This document shows positions 1 to 9,262 of a DNA stretch of 25,000 nucleotides, piece by piece. The stretch is taken from contig JAVKOQ010000536.1 in NCBI GenBank assembly GCA_031835245.1, forward strand, positions 1 through 25,000, written 5' to 3'. This DNA comes from Balamuthia mandrillaris. Lineage: Eukaryota > Discosea > Longamoebia > Balamuthiidae. Under the pieces are notes generated by a model. The model ran no database searches. It was not told the origin of the DNA and worked only from the letters and a program-made list of their open reading frames with translations. Position 1 is the stretch's first letter; the number at the start of each line of letters is the position of its first letter. The position numbers and the translations under genes were made by a program.

Positions 1-95
1 ATCCTATGTTGCAAAACAAAAAAAAAAGAAACAAAGAACATCCAAACAACCATATGAGTACAAAAGCAGAAGAGAGACAACAAACAACTGCGTAC

Positions 96-162
96 GTGAA
101 CAATTGAGTCATGTCCATCTGGCCTTGTGCTCCGCTGACGGCATCCTGTGTACCAATAAGGC

Positions 163-194
<32 letters not shown>

Positions 195-616
195 CGCTAA
201 GCACCTATGGAAAGAAAAGGAAAGGAGGAGACGTAAACTGGAAAATATTGAAAAAAAAAAACGAAAGTCTACCTTGCCATACTTGTCATAGAGTTGCCTC
301 TTACTCTCATCCGATAGGATCGTGTATGCCTCGCTCACGATCTTGAACTGTTGTTCGGAAGCGAGAAAGGAAAGGAGAGTAAGCGAGAGGCAGAGGAGAG
401 GAGAGAGAATAGAGAGAAGAGAGAGAAGAGAGAAGAGAGAGAAGAGAGAAACCAGAGAACCATTTCTTCGGCTTCCTTGTTGTTGGGGTTTTTGTCGGGG
501 TGGTACTTCATTGCCATCTTGTAGTAGGCCTTTTTGATTTGAGCCTGCGTGGCGTCCTTTTCCACTCCCAAGATCTCGTAATAGGACCGGTCGTCTTTCA
601 CCGTTGGTGCTGCCAT
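96..616 (-). CDS. J-protein (DnaJ domain, Caj1/Djp1-like), 5' part of gene, partial at left edge
   Basis: Co-chaperone of Hsp70; the J domain stimulates Hsp70 ATPase. Three exons are visible on the minus strand: 461-616, 273-347 and 96-145, with introns starting GTTCTC and GTAGAC and ending CAG. Exon 1 has YYEILGV (residues 12-18 from the Met at 616) and the HPD triad at residues 39-41, inside [10 protein letters not shown]. Exon 2 completes the domain with [14 protein letters not shown] and QLYDKYGK. Exon 3 reads [16 protein letters not shown], which looks like the start of the DnaJ-X region of Caj1/Djp1-type proteins. The next donor (GTACGC) follows base 96 and the rest lies outside the window. 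The 616 frame stays open upstream through a Ser/Tyr/Pro-rich stretch to about 760 without another Met, so the true start may lie further up; see the SAP-like ORF at 796-1041. Family is secure; start and full length are not. Confidence 0.85.
163..191. repeat. (GA)n microsatellite inside J-protein intron
   Basis: About 14 GA units. It lies in the intron between the exons at 273-347 and 96-145, so the transcript strand carries (TC)n close to the 3' splice site, where it can serve as the polypyrimidine tract. Confidence 0.9.
391..451. repeat. Purine-rich AGAGAAG tract inside J-protein intron 1
   Basis: Imperfect repeats of GAGA and GAAGAGA. They fill most of the 113-bp intron 348-460, so the transcript strand is almost entirely pyrimidine. 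Confidence 0.85.
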
Positions 617-795
617 GTACGAAGTTGGAGAGGATGACGGGGAGGAAGAATAAGAGGAAGCGGCAGAGGATTGGCCGTAAAAAGGTGGAGAAGGATAAGA
701 GGCAGAGGAGTAGCCGTAAGAAGAGGCAGAAGGAGGGAAACCGTTTTGGTATGAAGAAGAGGAGGAGGAGGAGGAGGAGGAGGAAAGGAGGAGGA

Positions 796-1041
796 TTAGG
801 CATAAGAAGCTTGGTGAGGATAAGCCCCGCCGTTGCTTTGCGGTTGCTGCTGCTGTTGCTGTTGTTTGGGCTGCAGCGGTTCGGGGCTGTTTTCGTTCTG
901 CAGGATGAGAGAGATGAGCTCGGACTTTTCGACACAGCCAATGGCCTTAATGTCTCGTTCCTCGAGGTACCTCTTGAGGTCCTTGATGGGCCAGTGTTCC
1001 ACCTCCTCCTTCGTCAGTCTTTTCCTGGGCTTCCCCTCCAT
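796..1041 (-). CDS. SAP-like (CARP-type) domain ORF upstream of the J-protein, possibly its N-terminus
   Basis: An 81-residue ORF from the Met at 1041. Residues 9-47 contain [16 protein letters not shown] followed by [12 protein letters not shown], the helix-extended-helix pattern of SAP-like domains as found in CARP/RNF34-type and ARMET C-terminal domains, which bind nucleic acid or mediate protein contacts. A Gln run and a Pro/Gly/Tyr tail follow, then a stop. The next ORF on the same strand (J domain, from 616, open upstream to about 760) has the same Ser/Tyr/Pro flavour but lies in another frame, with a (CCT)n run between and no usable GT donor in the intervening 140 bp. Either one gene carries an indel at that repeat, or this is a separate small gene. 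I infer one gene, with modest confidence. Confidence 0.55.
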   Translation of the reverse strand: MEGKPRKRLTKEEVEHWPIKDLKRYLEERDIKAIGCVEKSELISLILQNENSPEPLQPKQQQQQQQPQSNGGAYPHQASYA

Positions 1042-1357
1042 CGCTTCTTGTCTGTGCGCGTTTGTTTTGTCTCCTCCTTTTTTTTTTTGTTACCGCGGAT
1101 AGGAGATCAGACATGAGATAACATTGAAGTATTACCCTATTAGGTCATCAGATACGAGATAGCAACGAGGACAATTTCCGTGTCGTCCTGAACATGAGAG
1201 CGGAGAGAGAAGAGAGAGAAGAGAGAGAAGAGAGAGAAGAGAGAGAGAGAGGAGTCAGAAAAGATGCTAGGACGGATGTTTTTGTTGGGAATGATGGTGG
1301 TGCTTGTGGTTGGTTACAGAGGGTTTTTTTTTTAAAACAGTTGAGAAGAGGGGGAGT
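1042..1357. other. Intergenic region between MFE-2 3' end and J-protein/SAP ORF, with purine microsatellite
   Basis: 316 bp between the MFE-2 stop codon and the SAP-like ORF start. Bases 1203-1252 are a purine-only AGAGAGAAG repeat. The region must hold the MFE-2 3' UTR and the promoter of the leftward gene; no further element is recognised. Confidence 0.6.
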
Positions 1358-3778
1358 TTAGAGCTTGGCCTTGCTCTTGACGAGCTCTCCGAGCTTCATG
1401 GCGAGAGCCATATCTCCCTTGATCTTGAGCTTGCCCTGCATGAAGGCTGTCTGCGAGTCCAACTTGCCGGTGAACATCGCCACAAAGTCATCGTCGGTCA
1501 TGGTGAGGGAAACGCCGGGCTTTGCGGAGGAGGCACCGCCAGTGGTGATCCTCTGTTGAAGGTCGGCGGTCTTGAGGTCGATCAGCCAGGACTGGGTCTT
1601 GTTGCTAGGTCCGTTGGTCAGCACAAACTCATAGACGCCGTTGATCTTCTTGACGATATCTGCGCCTCGGGATTGGATCTCCTTCTCCAAACCAGCAAAG
1701 ATGGGTTCAGCCTTGAAAGCACCTCCGGCAGCGCCAGCAGGGCAAGAAGCAGAAGAAGCTTGCGATGAGCCGGAAGAAGAAGGTGCTATCTCAACAGCAG
1801 CGTTGGTAATGCAGTACTCGCCTCTCTCCTCAACCTTGCACTGGAAGATGACCTTGGTGGGGGAGACCTTCCACATCTCGGTGACGATGGTCTCGCCAGG
1901 GAAGACGTGCTTGGAGAACCTGACCTTGACGGACTTGAAGTTCTGGGGCTCGTTGTCGCAAAAGTGTGCGAGGACGGCCCTACCGGCGTAGCCAAAGGAA
2001 CAGAGGCCATGGAGAATGGGCTTGTTGAAGCCGCCCATGGCAGCCATGGAGGGATCCGCGTGGAGGGGATTCATGTCGCCAGAGGCCAGACGGTAGAGGA
2101 GGGCCTCGTTGTCCCTCGTCTTTTCCTTGTGGACCACGTCAGGAGGGCGGTTGGGAGGCTGGTTCTCGTTGGTAGAGGGTCCCCTGTCGCCGCCAAACCC
2201 GCCGATGCCTCTAATGAAGACCGTCATCTCGTTGTGAACGAGTACCTCACCCTTCTCGTCGGTGGAGTCCACGCCGATGACCAGGACGGCGCCCTTGCCT
2301 TTGTCGTAGAGATGCAAGACCTTGCCGTTGTTGGTGAGCTTGGCGGCAGGGGGAAGAGGCTTGCGGATCTCAAGATACTGCTCTCCGTGCAAAAGCATCA
2401 TAGGGTTGAACTTGAGACCAGGAATGTTCATGATGTGGCCCATCACAGAGAACGGGAAGATGACTCCCATGGTGGGCAGTGGGCTGAAGCCACTGCTGTT
2501 CTCGTAGACAAAGCGTAACTCCTTCTCGTCGACGGGGTTCTTGGCGGCACCAACGGCCAGCGCGTACAAAGCAGAGTCCTTTTCGGTGTAGGAGAAAGGG
2601 GCTGGAGGGAACTTGTGTCCCACCACTTGGGACGGGTTCACGCTATCATTGCCTTTGTTGCTGCTGCTGCTAGCGGCCTGCTTTCCAGAACTGCTGCCGC
2701 TGTTCTTGCTGCTGTTGAGGAAGGCCATGATGGAGGAGAGGGACTCCTGAGCGCTGCTGGGGTGAGTGGCATTGCTAAAGTCGGTAATGGCTTGCCAGTT
2801 GTCACGAACGGCTTCCGGGGTGAGCTCCCCGCTCCTAGCCGCCTCGATGAACTTGCCTTGGGTTCTCTCCCAACGCAGCTGGGCCACCCAACCGGCTCCC
2901 ACCTCAAAGAGTCCGCCGTTGCTCTCTGTCTTCTCGTGACAGAGATAGGCGACCAAGGGCGTGACAAACTCGGGCTTGAGGGCGTCCACCAGCTCTGGAG
3001 GCATGACGGTGGCGGTCATCCTAGTGCCTGCCACGGGGGCGATGGTGTTGACGTGGATGTTCTTGCTTGCGCCCTCGACGGCCAGGGTGTTGGCAAAGCC
3101 CAGCAAGGCCAGCTTCATGGCAGAGTAGTTGGCCTGCCCAAAGTTGCCGTAGATACCAGCGGCGGAGGCCGTCATGATGATCCTGCCGTAGCCTTGCTCT
3201 CTCATATGGGGCCACGCCGCCTTGGTCACCGAGTACGAGCCGTAGAGGTGCACCTTGTAGATGAGGTCCCAGTCGGAATCCTTCATCTTCACAAAACTCA
3301 CATCTCTCAAAATGCCACTGAAAAAAGAAAAATCTCTTGTGAGCTCACTGCACTTGGCACCAAAGAGAGAGCGCAGAAGAGAGCAAAATACGAACGCGTT
3401 ATTGATGACAATGTCCACCCTGCCAAAAGCATCCAAAGCGGTCTTGATGATTTTGTCACCGTGCTCCACAGAGTCATAATTAGCCACAGCAGTGCCGCCT
3501 GCCTTTTGGATCTCTTGCACCACAATGTCAGCTGCTTTGGAGCCAGCACCCTACCCAATGGTAAGCAGAGCCAAATCATTTTCAAAGCGTGAGCCACCTC
3601 CTCCTCCTCCAGTTTGAAACCCGCACAAACAAACCTCTCCTTTGGTGCTGGTGCCCAGATCGTTGACCACCACTTTGGCGCCTCTTTTGGCAAAGAGCAA
3701 GGCGTAGGCCCTTCCAAGGCCTCCCCCAGCCCCCGTTACGACGACCACACGTCCATCGAATCTGATTTCCTCAGCCAT
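1358..3778 (-). CDS. HSD17B4: Peroxisomal multifunctional enzyme type 2 (D-bifunctional protein)
   Basis: Catalyses hydration of trans-2-enoyl-CoA and NAD-dependent oxidation of (3R)-hydroxyacyl-CoA in peroxisomal beta-oxidation. Exons 3635-3778, 3396-3550 and 1358-3317 (introns of 84 and 78 bp) encode 752 residues; the human enzyme has 736. Order: short-chain dehydrogenase (1-300) with TGAGGGLG at 15-22, NNA at 98-100 and catalytic Ser151, Tyr164, Lys168 (YSAMK); a Ser-rich linker; hydratase-2 hot-dog domain with [10 protein letters not shown], catalytic Asp514 and His519; an SCP2 lipid-binding domain (about 637-752). The protein ends in AKL, a PTS1 peroxisomal import signal. One dehydrogenase plus hydratase plus SCP2 is the animal layout; fungal enzymes have two dehydrogenases. 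Met at 3778 is chosen because the SDR fold starts eight residues later; an in-frame upstream Met (4045) would add an unconserved extension and bury no import signal. Confidence 0.95.
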
Positions 3779-4190
3779 TGCGTGCACTGCCCTTCTCTGC
3801 TTCTCTCTTCTTTGCAATCTCTCAAAAATTTTCTCTCCGCGGCGGATTTTTTTGTTAAACACAATTCTCCGTTTTAAACCAAAAACGGGATATGGCACGT
3901 CATGCAGCACAAAGCACGAAATGTTCATTATTGCTTGCCGAACCAAGGCCAAGGGAGCTCGACGTCCAGGGCATGAGGGCGCTGTGGTCCTCTGAGCGAG
4001 AGTCTGGGCAGCGTCAAGGTCTTTCGTTGCTCCGAGGGCGGGCACACGGCCAGTAGCATCGGATTCGCGATTCCTGGCCCATCAAAGCTCGCTTCCAACC
4101 ACCGCCACACAAGAGCAGTTCCCTGAGGGCGATCAAATTTGTTCGGCGTTGGATCCTACTCACCCAAGATTTACAAGTTAAATGTGGGCG
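3779..4190. other. Intergenic: MFE-2 promoter and 3' UTR of the chromatin reader
   Basis: 412 bp between two co-directional minus-strand genes. The MFE-2 frame stays open upstream to 4045, but the encoded sequence has no family similarity and is read as 5' UTR or promoter. No recognised regulatory motif. Confidence 0.5.
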
Positions 4191-7100
4191 TTATTGGGGC
4201 AAATAAACAGGGTGGTAAATTTGGTGAGGGACGAATTTGAGGGAAGACCGGGTGGTGTTGGGGATGCCAGCGGTGGTAGTGGTAGTGGTATTATTGGTGG
4301 TGGAGAGGGAGTGGCTGCGGGCAAGGGAATAGTGATTCGGAAGAGGTGGCGCCGGACGAGCAGAGGACTGGTGAGGTTGGGCTTTAGATATCTGTACACA
4401 AGGTGGAGACTGAACATGAGAGCGAACTTGTGGATGAAGAGCTTTAGTTGCTTGTACAAGAGATTGGGATGGAGCGTGAGAGTGGTTTTGAGGACGGACA
4501 TTGGAGGGGTGAATATACGACTGAGTTTGTGCTGAGGAAGAAGAAGAAGGAGGAGGAGGAGGAGGAGACGACGAAGAAGAAGAAGAGGTTGCAGGAGGGG
4601 TGTGAGGGCGCTCACTAGAGGCGGTGTTTTGCTTCGTCTGGGCCTCCTCATCGTCTAGCACAATGGGGCTGGCAGGGCTTGGGATGGGCATATGGTGGGA
4701 TCGAGCAAAGGTGATGCGAGCCCCCGCCATGTTGAGGGAATGCACCAAACGGTCCAGCAGGGTGCGGTAGTAGTGCACTTCAGCATTTTTCTGAGCAAGA
4801 AGCTTCTCGTTGACCAAGGCGTTCACCTCCTTGTTTCTTTCCATGGCGAGCATTGCTCGGAGGGTGGCGTTCTCCTGCTCTTTTTGCAGCAAAAGCTCTT
4901 TCTCAAACCCACTGCTGCCTTGCATGATTGTGCTGCACAGCTTGTCGTAGTTGGCACGCACTAACTTGAGCATCTCTTCCAGCTCCACGTTAGTCACACG
5001 AAGGTTGATGTTCTCTTCTTTCAGTTGCAGAATCTCTGCGCTCTTTGCAGCCTCGGACTGAAGATAGGAAAGATCTTTGGCATGCTCGGGAGGAAAGTGG
5101 CCATTTCCTGAGTCGTCACCCTGTTGACGGTGGTAGCTATGTTCAGAGGAAGAGGCCACATGGGTAGGCGTTGGAGTTGCACGCGCTGAAACACCACCGG
5201 ATAGCATCTGCGTAGGGGTCGCTATCCCTCTGGCAAGTTTCTGACGATGTGCAGTGGTGGGTTGGAAGCCTGCTGTAATCTGCTGGAAGTGGGATTGCGA
5301 GCCAAGACTAGCGGAATGTCTGGGGGAAGAGAACCGGTGGGAAGAGAACCGGTACTTGGTCGGAGCTGGGCTGGGTTTGTTGTCCTGGGCTTTGCTGTTC
5401 CACATAGTGACAAGAGGTTGCATAGAAGAGGAACTATACAGAGGTGGAGACGAAGACACTTGTGGTGGAACTTCAGTTGTGGATGATACTAAAGTAGAGG
5501 AACAGAGACCAGCAGAAGGAACAGCGGTAGCAGCCGCCGCAGAAGAAGAAGCAGAAGAAGAAGCAGAAGAAGGTGATGATGTTGTAGAGGAAGAAAAAGA
5601 CGAAGATGAAAATGAAAGAGAAGGAGAAGAAGCAGAAGAAGAAGCAGAAAGTGATGGAGGAGGTTGAGAAAGTAAGGAAGACAGTGGTGGGGACTGACAG
5701 AACAAATCTAAGGATGCAGCCGAGGAATTCGATAAAGTGGAAGAAGATAAAGAATCAACTGAAGATGACGAAGGTGAGGATGAAGAGGGTGACGTAGACG
5801 TGGAAATAGATGAGGAGGGGAGAGAAGGTGGAGGAGAAGGAGCAAGTGCAACAGGAAGTTGCGCTGTTTGCGTTGGAGAAGGTGGAGCTGGGAATTGAAC
5901 CATACTGCTTGATGGAATAGGGTCAATTGGTAATTTCTTTTGGACCACAGCCTGCACTTCCTGTAGTTGCTGCAGCCAGCGACGCTTGCCCTCTTTCAAC
6001 CGTTTTTGACTCTCTACAATTAACTGGGCCTTACGTGCCGAAGAGGGTTTGGTATTAGTTGCATTCGTGGTGCCCTCTTTATCAGCACTTTCCTCTGACA
6101 CCATGTTATCAGTTGATACGGAGAGTTGTTGAGGTGGCTGTGCTTGGAGAGTTGGTGGTAGTTTGTCAGGTAATTGGGTATCGGCCACAGGTTGGGGCGA
6201 TCTTGGAAGTGGCGGTTTGCGATAATCAAGAACGAGGTCTTGTTGTATGGCTGACATTTGTTGGGCACTTGGTTGCGTTGCTGGTTTGGCCTCATCTGTG
6301 CAGTAGAAAGGCTGCGTAGAAGTGGAGAGAGGACGCTCAGGTTCTGCCATTTGAGTTATTATTCGTTCTGTTTCTGTTTCTTTTTCTGTTTCTGTTTCTG
6401 TTTGTTTTGAGGTGGTGGGTGTGTTGTTAATGGTAATTGAAGAGGCTGGAGAAGTGGGACAAACATGAGCCTCTTTCTCATCTGTGGGGGCAGAGGAAGC
6501 CTCATCACGAGTTAAAGAGGCGGCTGTTGCTGATTGCAGAATTTTGGAAGTATCAGTGATGGGCGGATTAGCAATGGGGTTAGAAGATTGTGAGCTACGC
6601 TCTACGGTAGGGCTGGAAGTTGATGAATCAGAAGGAGGAGAAGATTGAGGTTTTTCGCTGCTGAGTGAAATGGGGGAGGAGTTATCGATAGAAGTCTTCT
6701 GGCCAGACGTGAGGGGTGAAAGTGACGGAGGTGCTTCGTAGAACAGCTTCCTTTTTCGGGTGGGCGCTACTGGCACCGTAGGTGCTGTAGGCACAGGCAT
6801 GGCCAAAGAACCTTCGGTTGTCGAAGCGGCAGTTGTTCTTGTGGTTGTTCCTGCTGCTGCTGCTGTGGTTGTGGTTGCTCCAGTTACTGCAATCGTTGGT
6901 GCTGTTGCAGTTGTTGACGAAGGTTCTGTTGTGGCAGGAACAGATTTGGGAGCTGCATTTGTAATCAAGGAGGCTTTTCGTTGACTCTTCAACCGCAGCC
7001 TCTTTTTAGCATTGCGTTGGATTGCAGCACCCGCTTCTAGCTCGGAAAGTTCAAAATCATCTTGGTTTTTTTCCAAACGTTCAACCTCTTCTTTGCATTC

Positions 7101-8085
7101 TTTTTCCTCTTTAGCGCGAAGTAGTGTCTCTCGTTTTCTTTTCGGAGTCCTCAGGCTCTTTAATTTGCTTTTTGACCGCTTTTCTGGGGAAGAAGACCGT
7201 TTGCCATTACTCGACTTTTTCAATGCCCTTCGACCCTCACTATCTTCCTGTGGTGAGGCATCTGTATCTGGAGGTTGCAACAGCGCTTTGTCAAAGAGGG
7301 TGCTTCCGCCGTATGGTGACAATAAACTCGCCTTTCTTTGAAGAAAAAGGTTCATCTCCAATAGTTTTCTCACTCCAAAGTCGAGCAAATTGGCGATGCG
7401 ATGTTTAACTTCAGCTTTCCCATCAGGACTCCGGGTGTGGTAAAACATAGCGTTTGTACATGCCATTTTGAAGTGATGCTAGGCACAAGAAAGATCAGTT
7501 TATAAATAAGGCAGTCTTGAAACGCAAGAAAGAATATACCTCAAATAGTGGAATATTTCTATATTCATTCACCCGTAACATTTGCTTGATGGATTTATAA
7601 TTGATGGGATTGGTAACGTAGTCCTTGTAGTCCTTCTGCTGACACGTTTGGCTTAGCAGCCTGTCCGTGTCCTGTCTGCGTAGAGAGAAAGAGTGGAGAA
7701 AGGTGAGCATGCGAGCAAGGCTTCAATACCACGTGACGTACTTTGCAATCATTTCCATGTATTCCTTTAGCATCGCTCGCACTGATCGCGGCACATGTCA
7801 GTTTAGAAAGCAATAACAACATTGAGGGCAAGAATGATGTTTCTACTTACCCACGGCAGTGCATCGTGCGCAGTACCAGTTATTAGGAAAAGCTTGTCCA
7901 GGCCCAGCTCCAACACAAGAGAAGCAATACTCGGCAGGGCATAAGTCACAGCATATTATCTCTCCTCCGCCTCTGCATTTCCAGCAGGTATCTTTCCACG
8001 ATTTAATATCCAAGTTCTCCAACTTTAACAAAGCGCAAAGAAAGAAGCAAACACGTGAAGGAGATAAACAGAGAGGAGAACATTA

Positions 8086-8128
<43 letters not shown>

Positions 8129-8788
8129 AGGCGAAGTATGAGAAGGAACAAACTTGAGTTTCATAGGCGGCATAGGCAGCATGCGTGGCACGAATGAAGA
8201 GTTGATAAGCCTTCGGTTGACGTTTACTGAAGCTTCCTCTGCCTGGGTTCCGCTTTACGAATATCTTTGGCAACATAGGGAGCCTTGGATCATGGAAAGG
8301 CATGATATGCAACTCCCGCACCCAACCACTGAAAAAATATGAACGTTAAAAAAAGACAAGAGGACAAGTTTAAATAGCGATACACGAGCTTACGTTTTGT
8401 CTTCTCCGAAAAAGTGGGTAAGCACTGAATTGGGAGACGTAGGAGGAGGAATGCCAAGCCGCTCCATGTCCACTTCGCACTCATCCAGCACCTAAACGGA
8501 TATGCAAGAAGGACGGATAGCAGTGCGTCAACATCCAGAAAAGAAAGAGGCATCTGGCAGCAAAACGTCTTTTCGACAAAAAGAAAAACGTACATAAGCG
8601 GGCCAATAGGGGTCCGTTCCAAACTTGGCCCAAACGACTTGACCAGCGACCCATGCGGGCTTGAAGCTGCATTCCTCCGCGCCTGCGGTGCTGCCCAAGG
8701 AGGAGGATGAACCAGCGCTCATGTCCGCCACAAACTTACACGAACCGAACTCCGCGGCGGTCTGCCTCGCAACCAACTGCAGCTTCAA
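4191..8788 (-). CDS. Chromatin reader with PWWP, PHD-type finger, bromodomain and long low-complexity tail
   Basis: Predicted to read modified histones on chromatin, like ZMYND11/ZMYND8. Seven exons: 8594-8788, 8394-8491, 8154-8328, 7851-8022, 7742-7781, 7540-7675, 4191-7478; all phases agree and give 1,367 residues. PWWP domain about 46-130 (VVWAKFG, PYWPAYV, HFFGEDK then GWVREL). Zinc finger 169-210: CWKC, CDLC, CFSC, CARC; the usual His ligand is Cys. Bromodomain about 213-320: DYVTNPINYKSIKQML, then NAMFYH, where the family's acetyl-lysine-anchoring Asn is His. The tail has a basic patch (about 360-400), long Ser/Thr/Pro/Gln runs, and a coiled coil at about 1080-1190 (LKEENINLRVTNVELEEML). 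ZMYND proteins have PHD-bromo-PWWP order and a C-terminal MYND finger; here PWWP comes first and no MYND finger is seen. It is divergent from the gene at 9263. Confidence 0.88.
8089..8124. repeat. (GA)n microsatellite in chromatin-reader intron 3
   Basis: About 18 GA units within the intron 8023-8153; (TC)n on the transcript strand. Only one AG (8024-8023) follows the tract before the PHD exon, so the splice site is unambiguous. Confidence 0.9.
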
Positions 8789-8927
8789 GCGGGCTAATCA
8801 AGGTGGCAAAAGCGTGTAGTGGAACCGTGCCGCTACGTTCCCCTTTTTCTTTTTTTTTTCGTGCGAGGAGTCTTGGAGCTTCCTCGTCGACAATAAAGAA
8901 AAATCGAGGAGTCATCACGGAAGCACT

Positions 8928-8938
8928 TTTGGCGGGAA
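8928..8938 (+). promoter_or_regulatory. E2F/DP-type site 1
   Basis: TTTGGCGGGAA matches the canonical E2F/DP site TTTSGCGSGAA exactly. It lies in the divergent promoter, 325 bp before the DSN1-like start. E2F sites drive G1/S genes; function here is inferred from sequence only. Confidence 0.6.
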
Positions 8939-8965
8939 GCGTTCCTCAAAACAGAGAAATGACTT

Positions 8966-8976
8966 TTTGGCGGGAA
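8966..8976 (+). promoter_or_regulatory. E2F/DP-type site 2
   Basis: A second exact TTTGGCGGGAA in the same orientation, 38 bp after the first. Two identical 11-bp matches this close make chance unlikely. Confidence 0.6.
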
Positions 8977-9262
8977 CGAACGCCGAGCGGATGCTCCTCA
9001 AGCGAACCAACCAAACGGCTAATTACCGTTAACGTGCACGCAAACAAAAGCGGAAGGAGGGAAGAAAAAAAAGAGGGGAGAGCCTGGCTTGGGTGGGGCA
9101 TCAGTGTTGGCCGAGGGAAACGCTTTGATGTTTTTGTGATTGATTTTTTTTCCCAACGAACCACAGCAGAGAAGGAGTTTTTTGGTTGATCTGGGGAATT
9201 TAAAAAAAACAAATCGGACGGAAATAAAGAAAAGAAAAAACGAAAAGAGAAAACGAGAAACG

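Larger units (their letters stand above)
8789..9262. promoter_or_regulatory. Divergent (bidirectional) promoter region
   Basis: 474 bp separate the start codons of the minus-strand chromatin reader (8788) and the plus-strand DSN1-like gene (9263). The region must hold both 5' UTRs and promoters. Two E2F-type motifs lie near its middle. The last 120 bp before 9263 are A-rich. No TATA box is evident. Confidence 0.65.

Noticed and set aside
1907-3592. Long plus-strand ORFs opposite MFE-2
   Set aside because: Antisense shadows of a conserved coding exon, with no domain or plausible composition.
3779-4045. In-frame N-terminal extension of MFE-2 from a Met at 4045
   Set aside because: The extra 89 residues have no family similarity, and the enzyme family starts a few residues before the Rossmann motif, as the Met at 3778 does. 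Read as 5' UTR/promoter.
5254-5667. Plus-strand Glu/Glu-Lys-rich ORFs opposite the chromatin reader tail
   Set aside because: They are complements of the Ser-rich coding repeats on the minus strand; a purine-rich shadow, not a gene.
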